Part shown: in pieces, positions 11,721 through 25,480 of the stretch | Layout of the letters: every line of letters starts with the position of its first letter | Numbering within the stretch: position 1 is the first letter of the stretch | Source: Corydoras sp. C115 | Lineage: Eukaryota; Chordata; Actinopteri; Siluriformes; Callichthyidae | Reading direction: 5' to 3' | Assembly: GCA_019802505.1 (NCBI GenBank) | Contig: JAFMOC010000082.1 | Location: 1,052,501 to 1,116,500, forward strand | DNA: 64,000 nucleotides | Translations under genes and position numbers: made by a program | The notes under the pieces: model-generated | The model's input: the letters and a program-made list of their open reading frames with translations, nothing else | Database searches by the model: none | Told to the model about the DNA's origin: nothing

Positions 11721-11824
11721 TTGGTATTACACTGTTGTATGGACCTTATTAGCAAAAAATAAGATTTTTCTTCTGAGACCTTTTAAAGTTTTGAAGTGCA
11801 GATTTAACACTAAAGTATTTGACA

Positions 11825-12154
11825 GGTGGCTTAGTGGTCGGCACGTTCGCCTCTCAGCACTAGGGATTCCCGGTTCGAATCCCCATCTGGGTGGAGTTTC
11901 CATGTTCTCCCCGTGTCTGCGTGGGTTTCCTCCGGGTTCTCCGGTTTCCTCCCACAGTCCAAAAACATGGATCAAGTCAATTGAGTTCTCCAAATTGCCC
12001 CATATAAAGAGTGTGTCTGTGTGCGTGTCTGTGTGAGTGAGTGTGTCCTGGGTGTATCTTCCCAGCGCCCGAAACGTTCTCCCCTGGATGGGCATGGGGA
12101 ACCCCACCGCGACCCTAATAGAGGATAAAGCGGAAGATAATGAATGAATGAATG
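11825..12154 (+). mobile_element. tRNA-derived SINE, recent copy
   Basis: Head truncated by a few bases. Flanked by AGTATTTGACA at 11814-11824 and 12155-12165. Inserted just beyond the crx polyadenylation signals. Confidence 0.93.
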
Positions 12155-12468
12155 AGTATTTGACACACCGATTCAGTGATTAAGACATAGATTTGTGGGA
12201 ATCCAATCAGAATTTGGTTTTATGTTCGATATTTACGTCACATTCAAGCATTCGTTTGTGCTGACATCACGATCGAGAAAAACAGCTGTCACTAATAAAA
12301 CACCTGTAGTGTGATATGTCAATCAAAATGCTGCACGGTGATCATGGTGCCCATTGCGTTACCATGTCAACTTAACAAATTAAGATAGATAAAGATCACT
12401 AATGAAATAAATGTTATAATAACTTTTATTCATATCAGCAATCGTTATTATATCATCCTAAACAGACA

Positions 12469-12811
12469 TTCATTCATTCATTATCTCCCGCTTTATCCTC
12501 TATTAGGGTCGCGGTGGGGTTCCCCATGCCCATCCGGGGGAGAACGTCTCAGGCGCTGGGCAGATACACCCAGGACAGGGCGCCAATCCATCGCTGGGCA
12601 CACACTCACACAGACACACTCTATATGGGGCAATTTGGAGAACTCAATTGACTTGATCCATGTTTTTGGACTGTGGGAGGAAACCGGAGAACCCGGAGGA
12701 AACCAACGCGGACACGGGGAGAACTTGGAAACTCCACCCAGATGTGGATTCGAACCGGGAATCCCTAGTGCTGAGAGGCGAACGTGCTAACCACTAAGCC
12801 ACCGTGCCGCC
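12469..12811 (-). mobile_element. tRNA-derived SINE, recent copy
   Basis: Full-length, flanked by the 12-bp duplication CCTAAACAGACA at 12457-12468 and 12812-12823. Confidence 0.95.
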
Positions 12812-13293
12812 CCTAAACAGACAGCTCTGTAAAAATAAAGATAGTCACTCAGCTTCAGTGAGTTTGAAGCAGTTTTAGTGAGATGCAGTGTCTCAGTAAG
12901 ACTGATACAATATTAGCTGCAATGTTATCTTGTAAGATAGAGAGAACTTCTCAGCCAATTGGATTAAAGACACGGTTAAGTAAAGAAATCAAGTGAATTG
13001 TCATTGCTTTTTAAATACAGAATGCAACTCCTCAGCGAAGTGATACAGTTTTCAGTTCAGTTGTGATGACAACACCAATTAACTCGTGTGGTCAGAACTA
13101 ACTGTTGCTACTACAACATACACTGAATGAAAATAATCACTCATGCAGTCTGCAACATGTCCTGCTTTAGACTCATGTGGGTTTGATGGTAAGGAGATTG
13201 TGGCAGACTCTGGGTCATCAGCTAAAATAGCCCTACACCCTTGTGGAAAGAAATGATTTCAGCATATGTTGGTATGATGTTTGCTTTTATTTT

Positions 13294-13639
13294 CATTCAT
13301 CCATTATCTTCCGCTCTTATCCTCTATTAGGGTCGCGGTGGGGTTTCCCATGCCAATCCAGGGGAGAACATCTCAGGCGCTGGGCAGATAGACCCAGGAC
13401 AGGGCGCCAGTCTATCACTGGACACACACTCACTCACACAGACACACTCTATATGGAGCAATTTGGAGAACTCAGCTGACTTGATCCATGTTTTTGGACT
13501 GTGGGAGAAACTGGAAACCAGAGAACCCGGTGGAAACCCACACGGACATGGGGAGAACATGGAAACCCCACTCAGATGGGGATTCGAACCGGGAATCCCT
13601 AGTGCTGAGAGGCGAACGTGCTAAACCACTAAAGCCGCC
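13294..13639 (-). mobile_element. tRNA-derived SINE, slightly diverged copy
   Basis: Family match with several substitutions and a shortened head end. Short flanking TTTTATTTT resemblance only. Lies inside the 82-bp inverted-repeat structure. Confidence 0.88.
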
Positions 13640-13810
13640 CTTGTTTTTATTTTAATGCAGCATTCTAAAATAAAATGTATAATTTTGGACAAAAACGTAC
13701 TTTGGGCATAGTTTTCAGAAAAAGACATTTCCTCTCAGATCAGATCAGGAAAAGTCACAATAATAAGATAGATGGGTACAGTTATGGAAATCACAAATAT
13801 GTCTTTAAAA

Positions 13811-14504
13811 TATTTAAGATCCATTCATTCATTCATTATCTCCCGCTTTCTCCTCTATTAGGGTCGCGGTGGGGTTCCCCATGCCCATCCAGGGCGCCAA
13901 TCCATCGCTGGGCACACACTCACTCACACAGACACACTCTATATGGGGCTATTTGGAGAACCCAATCGACCTGATCCATGTTTTTGGACTGTGGGAGGAA
14001 ACCGGAGAACCCGGAGGAAACCCACGCAGACATGGGGAGCGCATGGAAACTCCACCCAGATGGGGATTCGAACCGGGAATCCCTAGTGCCGAGAGGAGAA
14101 CGTGCCAACCACTAAGCCACCGTGCTGCCCTGCATGTATTTATTCATTCATTCATTATCTCCCGCTTTCTCCTCTATTAGGGTCGCGGTGGGGTTCCCCA
14201 TGCCCATCCAGGGGAGAACGTCTCGGGCGCTGGGCAGATAGACCCAGGACAGGGCGCCAATCCATCGCTGGGCACACACTCACTCACACAGACACACTCT
14301 ATATGGGGCAATTTTGAGAATTCAATTGACTTGATCCATGTTTTTGGACTGTGGGAGGAAACCGGAGAACCCGGAGGAAACCCACGCAGACACGGGGAGA
14401 ACATGGAAACTCCACCCAGATTGGGATTCGAACCGGGAATCCCCAGCGCTGAGAGGCGAATGTGCTAACCACTAAGCCACCGTGCCGCCCTTATTTAAGA
14501 TCCA
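13811..14504 (-). mobile_element. SINE dimer with shared 12-bp linker
   Basis: Two minus-strand copies, 14491-14142 then 13824-14129 (which has an internal deletion). They are joined by a linker that reads AAATACATGCAG in SINE sense (14130-14141). One target duplication, TATTTAAGATCCA (13811-13823 and 14492-14504), bounds the pair, so it behaves as one insertion. Confidence 0.92.
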
Positions 14505-14774
14505 AACAGAAGCTTTATGTAGGGCAGTGTTGGGTTGGTGATTTGAACAGATACCAGTAATCTTCTGCTGGATCTACAAGCAAGGTTTATAATTTGGAGT
14601 TGCTTTGATTGCCCAATGTAATGATCTGCCACATACAGGAAAGGCTTCAGCTAAATGCTGTACATGTGATTACTTTGGGGAACATTGTCCATATGGTCAC
14701 CAGGAGATAGAAAACTCCAGAAATAGATACATAGATAGTAGATTTTATTACAGAACTCATACAACGCAATGCCG

Positions 14775-14905
14775 TTCTTGGGCAGACATAGTGACATTGT
14801 TTTAGGGCCTAGCGCCTTACTCAAGGGCCCACACTGGCAACTTTTGATGGACACTGGGTTCAAACCTTTGGATTGATAGCCTAGTACCTCAACCACACCC
14901 ATGTT
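14775..14905 (-). mobile_element. Fragment of the second SINE family
   Basis: CTTACTCAAGGGCCCACACT and a degenerate head (GGGTTCAAACCTTTGGATTG). Confidence 0.55.
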
Positions 14906-15839
14906 CTTTAATTTATTGACAATTTAGACATTTTCCACTGTTTTTCCCCATTCATCATTTATATACTGATCGCTTACAGCACTCCCAGCTTACCTTAACC
15001 TAACAATGTTTAAAAATGTTATGATGTCAGTTTTGTGGGACTTCTCAGCCAATTTTACGCCTTTCTTTGATCTAGTTTTGATGTTTACAATTTATTTCTC
15101 AGACACATTCTCAGCGTTTTCCTTTTTTTTATTGAAGGGTTACTCCAAAACCGGACCCCGTGTTTTAGTTTTTAACAGCCACCGTGAACAGCTGGTGTAC
15201 AGGGGGCTACCATCTGGTTACCAGTTTGTCATGACCGGGCGAACAAGGGTGTAGGGCTATTTTAGCTGATGACCCAGAGTCTGCCACAATCTCCTTACCA
15301 TCAAACCCACATGAGTCTAAAGCAATTACACCGGATTAGCAACCTCCCCCTCTCCTTCTGCTTGTCTTCATCAAACTCCTGCACCTAACTACCTATTTAC
15401 AAGTATAAAAAAGCTTCTGTCAGTACAGTTGCTGAAAAACGGGAAACATTGCAAATAGGCAGTTATTAAGTTTCCCCTCATTTAACACTCTTCAGCGGTG
15501 AGAGGTACCTTTACTGTCACTGTTGTACTCGGAGTCAAAAGCTGTCATTAGCTGAGTTGTCTCAATGACGGGATTCTGTTACATTTGCTGTTGTGGTGGC
15601 ATAAATCTAAAAGCCCATAACTGGCGAATAAGACTTCCAGATAGCATGCAGGTGTGTACCGCTTCTGGCTGAGATATGGCACTGTTGGCCCTCTCCACGT
15701 ACTTGTCAACTGCATTAAGCCACAGGCTGGACAGTATGTCTCAGAACCCATCAGCTGTGACCTGTGGCCCGCATGTCCCAAAACCCATCAGGTCCATGTT
15801 TGTTAGAAATCTGGTACTGCTGCCTATGTTATTCATAAA

Positions 15840-16535
15840 TGGCCAACATATAAAAAACTCACATGGCCCACATGTTCCAAATAACATGTGGTGAAGATTT
15901 GGTAGTGCCACCTACATGTGAGCCACTTCAGTTTGATACGTTGTCCTAATCTGGTCTGCATGTGGCACATATCTTCGAACTGGTCTTCCAAGACCTGACC
16001 ATTGATATGCCAATTAGGCCAAATGTAAATGGGTGGATGAGGGTCAAATCTGGAGCAAAATAATTTTGCTATCTCAGGCTAAAAACATATAACAATGAAA
16101 ATAAAAAATAAAGAAATCAGCACATCACCCAAACTTTCATGTCACAGAGAAATGACTCAAAATGACGCACGGTCTTAAAAGTGTGACCAAACTTATTATT
16201 TATATTTTTGAATTTTTGGTGCAAAAAAGATTAGGATTCAGGACAAACTTTTACCTACATTTTGCAAACCTGATGCCCTGACTTGACCTCATTTAAGCGT
16301 GGTTATATTCTTGTTTAGAATACACATCAGATAGCATAGGGATGTGAGCCAATTCTGCCTCAGAGGTCACCAGCAAACTGCACGTGAGCCAAAGGTGGTC
16401 CTCATACAGGAATATTAGACCCAGGGTTTCCAAAACGGATTCGGTCCACATCTAGGAAAGATTTGGCAGTACTACCTACATGTGATGTGACTTCACGGCC
16501 TTAATCTGGTATGTATGTGTCCCAAATCTTGCAAC
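15840..16535. repeat. Diverged direct repeats
   Basis: AAGATTTGGTAGTGCCACCT at about 15893 recurs as AAGATTTGGCAGTACTACCT near 16457, with TAATCTGGT and similar trailing sequence. The family is unknown. Confidence 0.55.
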
Positions 16536-17489
16536 CGGGAGTGGTTCACCCAAGTGCCTTTCATTTTATGCAACAAGTGGGCCAGAATAATTGTAAAGAC
16601 CGATTCTGAGGTATCAGCAATTTGCTTGTGAGCATAAAAGAAATCATCCAAACCAGGTCATTAGTTCTATACAGTTGTTTTCAAATTACAGAAGTAGGCT
16701 GTACATTTATCCATCTTGAAATGTTTACTACAAACAAATGATTTTTAACCATGACATACCCTCTTACCATACAAAAAGGTGATGCTTACTGTGACCTCTT
16801 GTTTAATTCAAGCAGTCACATCACAAAATTAACCCAAACACATCAACATAATGCACCAACACCCGTGCCTCCATGTAGACCAGTGTTAAAAAGTAAAATT
16901 TCAAGTTACTCTTCTCTTAACCACATTATGTTTATTTACTCAAGAATATTACCAGCTAAACGATAATTCTTTAGTTTTTAATTGGAGGGTAGTTTTTTTT
17001 TGCCACTGTTGGGTCCCTCTGTTGTTCATAGTTTATCCTCTTTATTTCATATAAATGTTTCCAGACTTCTGGTCGTGTCCTCCATGTGTTAGCCTTATCT
17101 ACAGAGACGTTATTGAAAATGCCATAGGTTTATAGATCTAGGGATGAACACAAGTTATACTTTAAAGTTAGAATTGTTCAGCAGCATCAAGGCTGTAAGA
17201 TCAATATGCAAATAAAATCAAGATAATATCTGTATACCAGCAGCACGGTCATTTTTAAATGATTTCTCCATCCCCCAATCGTTTCTCTCTTCTCTCCCCT
17301 GTACATGCTGACATTTATCTAATCCCCTGTTGACCTAAATTAAGTCATATGATGTGTATAGAGCTGGGATTACAAAGTCTTATGCAAAAGTTTCGGTTCC
17401 ACTAATTTAACAAATTCCATGTAATTTTTCAAAAGTCAAAATATTATTTTATTCCAGTTTATTTTGAATTGTACCCAGGAAGACTTCAT

Positions 17490-17660
17490 CTGTCATCTCA
17501 TTATCTTGATGGCTTAATTCTCTACTAGGGTTGCCAATCCATCGCTGGGCACACACTCACTCAGAAAGAAGCTATATAGGGGCAATTTAGGGCAGTCAAT
17601 TTACCTTGAATATATGTTTTTGGACTGTGGAAGGAAAACGGAGAACCAAGAGAAAACTAT
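17490..17660 (-). mobile_element. Old SINE fragment
   Basis: Tail, GCCAATCCATCGCTGGGCAC and TTTTTGGACTGTGG segments with large internal deletions. Confidence 0.65.
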
Positions 17661-18639
17661 CAGCACTATCAGCTTTCTTTATTACAATAATAATAATAAT
17701 AATAATAATAATAATTAATCCAAAACTCAACTGTGTGTAACATCTATTTATTACCACCATAGTATGAGAAATTTGGAAAATACAAAGATCAGCTTATTTT
17801 CATTTCCGAATAAGAAAAAAAAAAAAAAAAACCCCACGAGATTATGTTTTATACCACGACATGGCGAGAAACTAGAGATTTAAACTAAAAAGAGATTTTT
17901 TTTTTGCTACACTTGTGACCGACGCCGATCAGTGGAAGAAAATAAGTTTGCAGAAAAGAGCCGATGATGAGCGAGACTGAATGAGAGGCTGGTTTAGAGC
18001 GCCCCCCTGTGGCTGCCTGGTTTTAAAACAGGAGGAGCGAGATCGGCAATCACGTGACCAAAAAATAAGAGAATTAAAAACAACAAAAAACACCGAAACA
18101 ATTCAGTGGGTGCGATTTTCCCTATCAGTCGAGGGCAAAACAAATCATGTATATGCATCATAGAAAAAAAAATACACCAACAATAATAATCATCAATATT
18201 ATAAGCAACAACTTTTTTTTAAACCAATAGATGCTGGATTGCAGCTGAATACAATTTCTGCTTCGCTGATCCCAACTCACCCACACACACCCACATCCAC
18301 ACCGAGGCTGATGGGGGAGTGTAGTATTAATGAAACAATTAATATTCAGTTTGTTCTCCTTAAATAACCTAGCTGTATTTTCCTTATATAACAATTTCAA
18401 AATATTTTGGATAATTCCCCCCAGTTAATATTTTGGTAGACATGTAGAGGGGCCGGTTGGGGTAGGCAAAGGTGGCTGGGGCAGTTTTATTAGCACCCTG
18501 CTGTGGAAGTTGCCGCTCCCCTTAAGCAGACTAACCCCAGATCACACCTTCCCTCAGCAGTGTTTGTGTTTTTACATGTATGCAAAAACCCCAGGCTTTG
18601 CAAGGCTGGACCTCGTTTATGCTCCGACTAGGTATGTGT

Positions 18640-18641
18640 GT

Positions 18642-18692
<51 letters not shown>

Positions 18693-18822
18693 TCAGCAGC
18701 ATCTGTTACATGCACATACAGGTACCCTACGCGTCAGTGAAACAGCACTAGTGGACTGAAACACATTTTCCTCCCCGTCGCTGATTTTCTAAACTCTACA
18801 CAGAAAAGAGGGAGGAGACGAG

Positions 18823-18852
<30 letters not shown>
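18640..18852. repeat. (TG)n and (GA)n downstream of H3.3
   Basis: (TG)n at about 18640-18683 and (GA)n at about 18823-18852, both probably in or near the H3.3 3' UTR. Confidence 0.9.
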
Positions 18853-18856
<4 letters not shown>

Positions 18857-18912
18857 AAGAGATAAAGAAAAAGAGGAGAGGCCAAAGACGAGAAGGAGGG
18901 GGCAGAAGTGCC

Positions 18913-20130
<1,218 letters not shown>

Positions 20131-20160
20131 TCAACTAAACACAAAAATATAACTCATTTT

Positions 20161-20196
<36 letters not shown>

Positions 20197-20275
20197 CAAA
20201 ACAATGTCTTAATGATTAACTATATGTTATTAAATTATTGACAAAACATAAACATGAAGTTTGACTATATATGTA

Positions 20276-20580
20276 CAGTACCAGTCAAAAGTTTGTGTAC
20301 ACTCCCCTTATTGCTTCATTGTCTATTTCTTCCACTTACCATATGGATGGACTTTGTAGTTCATGTTTTTTTTTTTGTTCGTCCCCCGTTGGTTCTCTGT
20401 TCTCTATTAGTCAGGAATAATACACCAACGAAATTATACCTGCCCTGTGGTGGTACTATTGGGGTCCTGACTATTAGAACAGAGTACACAGTGTTGTACT
20501 GTAATCCACAAACAGATGGATGTTCTGGAATTGTAGAACTACTAAGTCCATCTTTATGGTAAATAAACAAACAAAAAAAA
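20276..20580. mobile_element. Palindromic MITE family copy
   Basis: Begins ACCAGTCAAAAGTTTGTGTA; ATGGATGGACTTTGTAGTTC is inverted as GAACTACTAAGTCCATC near the end. A short foldback version lacking most of the middle. Confidence 0.8.
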
Positions 20581-20681
20581 AAAGTATCCAAACTATTAAC
20601 CAGGACTGTTATTTTATGTGTTGTATATTACAATATTGTGCCATCAGTTTTATTATAATACAGTATTTTTAATTTGCTGGT

Positions 20682-21710
20682 GAATTAAATTACAATAACA
20701 GTAAGCAGTCCATGTCCTAATAATCAACTACTGCTTATAATATTAGTGCCATGTTTGCATTATTTCTTTTATTTATTTGTATTTAAAAAGCACCAACTAT
20801 AATATTTTTTTCGGTGTTTTATTTGTATTACATTTGACATTCCCATTAAAAGGCTACAAATACTGATGTCAATGACAACAATAATAAACCTCAACCCTCT
20901 CCAAAGAATTAAATTACAATAACAGTAAGCAGTCCATGTCCTAATAATCAACTACTGCTTATAATATTAGTGCCATGTTTTCATTATTTCTTTTATTTAT
21001 TTGTATTTAAAAAGGCGGCACGGTGGCTTAGTGGTTAGCACGTTCGCCTCTCAAAGCGCTAGGGATTCCCGGTTCGAATCCCCATCTGGGTGGAGTTTCC
21101 ATGTCTCCCCGTGTCTGCGTGGGTTTCCTCCGGGTGACGGTTTCCTCCCACAGTCCAAAAACATGGATCAAGTCAATTGAATTCTCAAAATTGCCCCATA
21201 TAGAGTGTGTCTGTGTGAGTGAGTGGTGCCCAGCGATGGATTGGCGCCCTGTCCTGGGTCTATCTGCCCAGCGCCCGAGATGTTCTCCCCTGGATGGGCA
21301 TGGGGAACCCAATGCCCGACCCTAATAGAGGATACCGCAAAGCGGAAGATAATAAATGAATTACTGTATTTAAAAAGCACAACAAATATAAACCTTTTTT
21401 TCTGTTTTATTTGTATTACATTTGACATTCCCGTTAAAAGGCTACAAATACTGATGTCAATAACAATAATAACCTGTTTCTCCAAAGAATTAAATTACAA
21501 TAACAGTAAGCAGTCCATGTCCTAATAATCAACTACTGCTTATAATATTAGTACCATGTTTTCATTATTTTTTTATTTATTTGTATTTAAAAAGCACCAA
21601 GTATAATATTTTTTTCAGTGTTTTATTTATATTACATTTGACATTCCCGTTAAAAGGCTACAATTACTGATGTCAATGACAACAATAATAAACCTCAACC
21701 CTCTCCAAAG
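20682..21710. repeat. Three tandem copies of a 224-bp unit, middle copy split by a SINE
   Basis: Units start at 20682, 20906 and 21487 with the sequence GAATTAAATTACAATAACAG; units 1 and 3 are 224 bp long. Unit 2 is interrupted at 21013 by a SINE (21014-21364) and has a few more differences. The array lies inside the presumed H3.3 intron 1. Confidence 0.93.
21014..21364 (+). mobile_element. tRNA-derived SINE in the 224-bp repeat
   Basis: Flanked by TGTATTTAAAAA at 21002-21013 and 21365-21376. Several small indels suggest some age. Confidence 0.92.
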
Positions 21711-21899
21711 TAAACAAAAAAAAAGTGTAAAGAACTTTTTTTGCTTTCGATTTCCGACAACTTCTCACACAAAATAAACAAGATATAAAAAAAACACAAA
21801 CATAAAAGCAACCAATCAGCGCGACTGCGCCATCTACAGGGCATCTTGCGTTAAATAATCCCGAGAGAAGCAAATAAAAAAAACGCTTTGAAGTCCGGG

Positions 21900-22535
21900 A
21901 TTTGAGCCAATCAGAGGGCGCGCTGTGGTGTTGCGGGGGCAGCTCTGGCGCTGCTGGCTCCGCCCACTACGGCAGGATGATGGCCGCGTTCGGTTAGCAG
22001 CGCCGAACGGAGCGCCCGTGCAGTCGCGCGGAGCGGGACGCCGACTTTGCGATAAAACGGCGAATCTGCGCGGCGCGGCGTCCAAAACGCGACACCGGGA
22101 CGCGGAGGAGCCCCTGCCGCAGCAGCACGGCTAAAGAAAGCGGGCTTTTGGCGGCGATTTGGCGGCGTTCTGACGGAGTGAAGTCGCGGCCGTGCAGCGG
22201 GAGCGGATCGCGTTCGACGCGGAAAAGCGGCGGCGGTCTCTCACCGCGCGCGCGCGCTCTCTCTCTCGCGCGACGACTAACTCGCCTTTTCGGCGACCAA
22301 AAACAACAAGCATCGCGCCCGAAAGTTGCACAAAGCCCCGACAAAGTGTCTCGCGGTGAAAAGGGCGCCCGGCGCGACCACTTACCTTCAGTATACGAGT
22401 TTGTTTCGGGCCACGGAAATTTGTGCAGCTTTGCCGCTCTGTCACTATTTACTATCTCACACAATGAAAAGCGAGCAGCCAGAGGCAAAATGGCGGCCGA
22501 GTCAATCACTCCACTGTCCCACAATGCACCTGTGT
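21900..22535 (-). promoter_or_regulatory. CpG island with probable H3.3 promoter and non-coding exon 1
   Basis: The only strongly CpG-rich block in this part of the window. On the minus strand a strong donor (CTGAAG/gtaagt) at about 22386/22385 could end non-coding exon 1, joining the acceptor just before the H3.3 start codon across about 2.25 kb. Upstream of it lie a YY1-type AAAATGGCGGC (plus-strand reading, 22487-22497) and a ZNF143/STAF-type CCCACAATGCACC (22518-22530), both common at housekeeping start sites. CCAAT motifs at about 21813 and 21912 could serve an alternative start. A 156-residue open frame here is low-complexity Arg/Ala-rich and I do not call it a gene. Confidence 0.6.
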
Positions 22536-22715
22536 TTAACGGCCATCCAAACATTAAAACGCCTTTCCGCTTTTTATACTTATTTACACACCAACGTCGC
22601 AAATTCACATTTTTATAGCTTTGTTTTCATACCAAACCTCTGCCTGTGGTTTCTATATTAATTTATGTTTTCATAGACGTCCATTTTTTTTTTTTTAACA
22701 AAAACAAATTTTAAT

Positions 22716-24142
22716 AAATACTCAGCGTGGCAGCACGGTGGCTTAGTGGTTAGCATGTTCTCCTCTCAGCGCGAGGGATTCCCGGTTCGAATCCCCATCT
22801 GGGTGGAGTTTCCATGCGCTCCACGTGTCTGCGTGGGTTTCCTCCCACAGTCCAATAACATGGATCAGGTCGATTGGGTTCTCCAAATTGCCCCATATAG
22901 AGTGTGTCTGTGTGAGTGAGTGTGTGTCCAGCGATAGATTGGCGCCCTGTACTGGGTGTATCTGCCCAGCGCCCGAGACGTTCTCCCCTGGATGGGCATT
23001 AGGAACCCCACCGCGACCCTAATAGAGGATAAAGCGGGAGATAATGAATGAATGAATAAATACATGCAGGGCGGCACGGTGGCTTAGTGGTTAGCACGTT
23101 CTCCTCTCGGCGCTAGGGATTCCCGGTTCGAATCCCCATCTGGGTGGAGTTTCCATGCTCTCCCTGTGTCTGCGTGGGTTTCCTCCGGGTTCTCCGGTTT
23201 CCTCCCACAGTCCAAAAACATGGATCAGGTCGATTGGGTTCTCCAAATTGCCCCATATAGAGTGTGTCTGTGTGAGTGAGTGAGTGCCCAGCGATAGATT
23301 GGCGCCCTGTACTGGGTGTATCTGCCCAGCGCCCGAGACGTTCTCCCCTGGATGGGCATGAGGAACCCCACCGCGACCCTAATAGAGGATAAAGCGGAAG
23401 ATAATGAATGAATGAATAAATACATGCAGGGCGGCACGGTGGCTTAGTGGTTGGCACGTTCTCCTCTCGGCACTAGGGATTCCCGGTTCGAATCCCCATC
23501 TGGGTAGGGTTTCCATGCTCTCCCCGTGGGTTTCCTCCGGGTTCTCCGGTTTCCTCCCACAGTCCAACAACATGGATCAGGTCGATTGGGTTCTCCAAAT
23601 TGCCCCATATAGAGTGTGTCTGTGTGAGTGAGTGAGTGCCCAGCGATAGATTGGCGCCCTGTCCTGGGTGTATCTGCCCAGCGCCCGAAACGTTCTCCAC
23701 TGGATGGGCATGGGGAACCCCACCGCGACCCTAATAGAGGATAAAGCGGAAGATAATGAATGAATGAATAAATACATGCAGGGCTTAGTGGTTAGCACGT
23801 TCTCCTCTCGGCGCTAGGGATTCCCGGTTCGAATCCCCATCTGGGTGGAGTTTCCATGCTCTCCCGTGTCTGCGTGGGTTTCCTCCGGGTTCTCCGGTTT
23901 CCTCCCACAGTCCAAAAACATGGATCAGGTCGATTGGGTTCTCCAAATTGCCCCATATAGAGTGTTTGTGTGAGTGAGTGTGTGTGTGTGTGTGTGTGCC
24001 CAGCGATAGATTGGCGTCCTGTCCTGGGTGTATCTGCCCAGCGCCCGAAACGTTTTCTACTGGATGAGCATGGGGAACCCCACCACGACCCTAATAGAGG
24101 ATAAAGCGGAAGATAATGAATGAATGAATGAAATACTCAGCG
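22716..24142 (+). mobile_element. SINE tetramer
   Basis: Four same-orientation copies at about 22728-23057, 23070-23417, 23430-23769 and 23782-24130, separated by the identical linker AAATACATGCAG (23058-23069, 23418-23429, 23770-23781). The whole block is bounded by AAATACTCAGCG at 22716-22727 and 24131-24142. Copies share the variants GGTCGATTGGG and CTCCTCTC in place of the AAGTCAATTGA and GCCTCTC seen elsewhere. The last copy lacks the first bases of the head. Confidence 0.93.
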
Positions 24143-24228
24143 TTTTGTGTTTCAAACGGTTAATGTTGTAATTCATACATGATTCAAATTAAACCAAAGG
24201 CTACCACTCCTTGTAATTGAGGTAGCTA

Positions 24229-24564
24229 ACCCTTTAATTCATTTATTATCTTCCGCTTTATCCTCTATTAGGGTCGCGGTGGGGTTCCCCATGCCCATCC
24301 AGGGGAGAACGTCTCGGGCGCCGGGCAGATACACCCAGGACAGGACGCCAACCTATCGCTGGGCACACACTCACACACACACTCTCTATATGGGGCAATT
24401 TGGAGAACTCAATTGACTTGATCCATGTTTTTGGACTGTGGGAAGAAACCGGAGAACCCGGAGGAAACCCACGCGGACACGGGGAGAACATGGAAACTTC
24501 ATCCAGATGGGGATTCGAACCGGGAATCCCTAGTGCTGAGAGGCGAACGTGCTAACCACTAAAC
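24229..24564 (-). mobile_element. tRNA-derived SINE, head-truncated copy
   Basis: Family match from the (AATG)n end through the B box; the last head bases are missing. It lies about 90 bp beyond the tetramer in opposite orientation. Confidence 0.9.
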
Positions 24565-24635
24565 TTTAACTCACCCTTAATAACATGGAATTTCACCAAA
24601 GCAATAAACCACCTGATTTGTCCTTTATTGTTGTA

Positions 24636-24925
24636 CATTCATCTCGCTTAATCCTCTACTAGGGTGGGGGGGTGGGGGTGTACTCATGCCCCTCCAGGGG
24701 AGAACACAGGGCACCAATCTATTGCTGGGACACACACTATATAGGGCAATTTAGAGCAATTAATTTACCTTGAATCCATGTTTTTGGACTGTGGGTGGAA
24801 ACTGGAGAACCTGGCGGAAACACATGTGGATGTGGGGAGAACATGCAAACCACTCAGATTGGGATTCGAACCTGGAATCCCCAACTCTGGGAGGTGAACG
24901 TCCTAACCACAAAGCCACACTTGTA
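24636..24925 (-). mobile_element. Older SINE copy
   Basis: Complete order of family segments with many substitutions, including a degenerate B box (GGGATTCGAACC). No clear target duplication. Confidence 0.8.
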
Positions 24926-25480
24926 CATTTATTTTTTATATTGGTGCTACACCTGTTTGTAAGCTTCCAGTGGTGCACTGAGACTATAAACTGTCAAGGG
25001 CATTTTGATAGGGTAGAAATGAAATGAAGTGAAGTGTATGTGGTAAATTTGACTGTAATGAACCTTGAACCTGGTTTACAGTTTACAGTTATATACCATG
25101 TATAAGGTAAAGCACAGATGTTGAATGGGCCTGGAAGGTCAAAGCTTTATGCGGGTCAAATCATTTTTTCTCACCAAACCAACCTCACCATTATTTTATG
25201 GACCTTGCTTTGTGCCTCGAAGCCTCAGTCATGCTAAAACAGAAATGTACCTTCCCCCAAATTATAAAAAAAAATTGTGCACCAAAAAAGTTACCATTCT
25301 ATAAAGAGGACAAACTTTTTTCTTTACATTTTAAAGCAGTTGCCATTTAGGAATTTTTATATTTAATTTCTAATTTGTTTATCCTGAGCAGATTTGCAGG
25401 AATTGCTGGAGCCTTCCTCAGCACTCATAGTGTAAAAGAAAGAAACATTTTGAACATGCACAAAAGCATCGATGCCCTTA

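Larger units (their letters stand above)
13163..15324. repeat. 82-bp perfect inverted repeat, arms 2 kb apart
   Basis: Left arm 13163-13244 begins TGCTTTAGACTCATGTGGGT; right arm 15243-15324 is its exact reverse complement. The identity stops abruptly at both ends. Three SINEs lie between the arms. Confidence 0.95.

Noticed and set aside
22148..22618. 156-residue open frame in the CpG island
   Set aside because: Arg/Ala-rich composition expected of CpG-island sequence; several overlapping frames on both strands are equally open; no domain.
22716..24142. CRISPR-like array of regularly spaced repeats
   Set aside because: Units are about 350 bp SINEs with identical linkers in a vertebrate genome; no spacer diversity and no cas genes.
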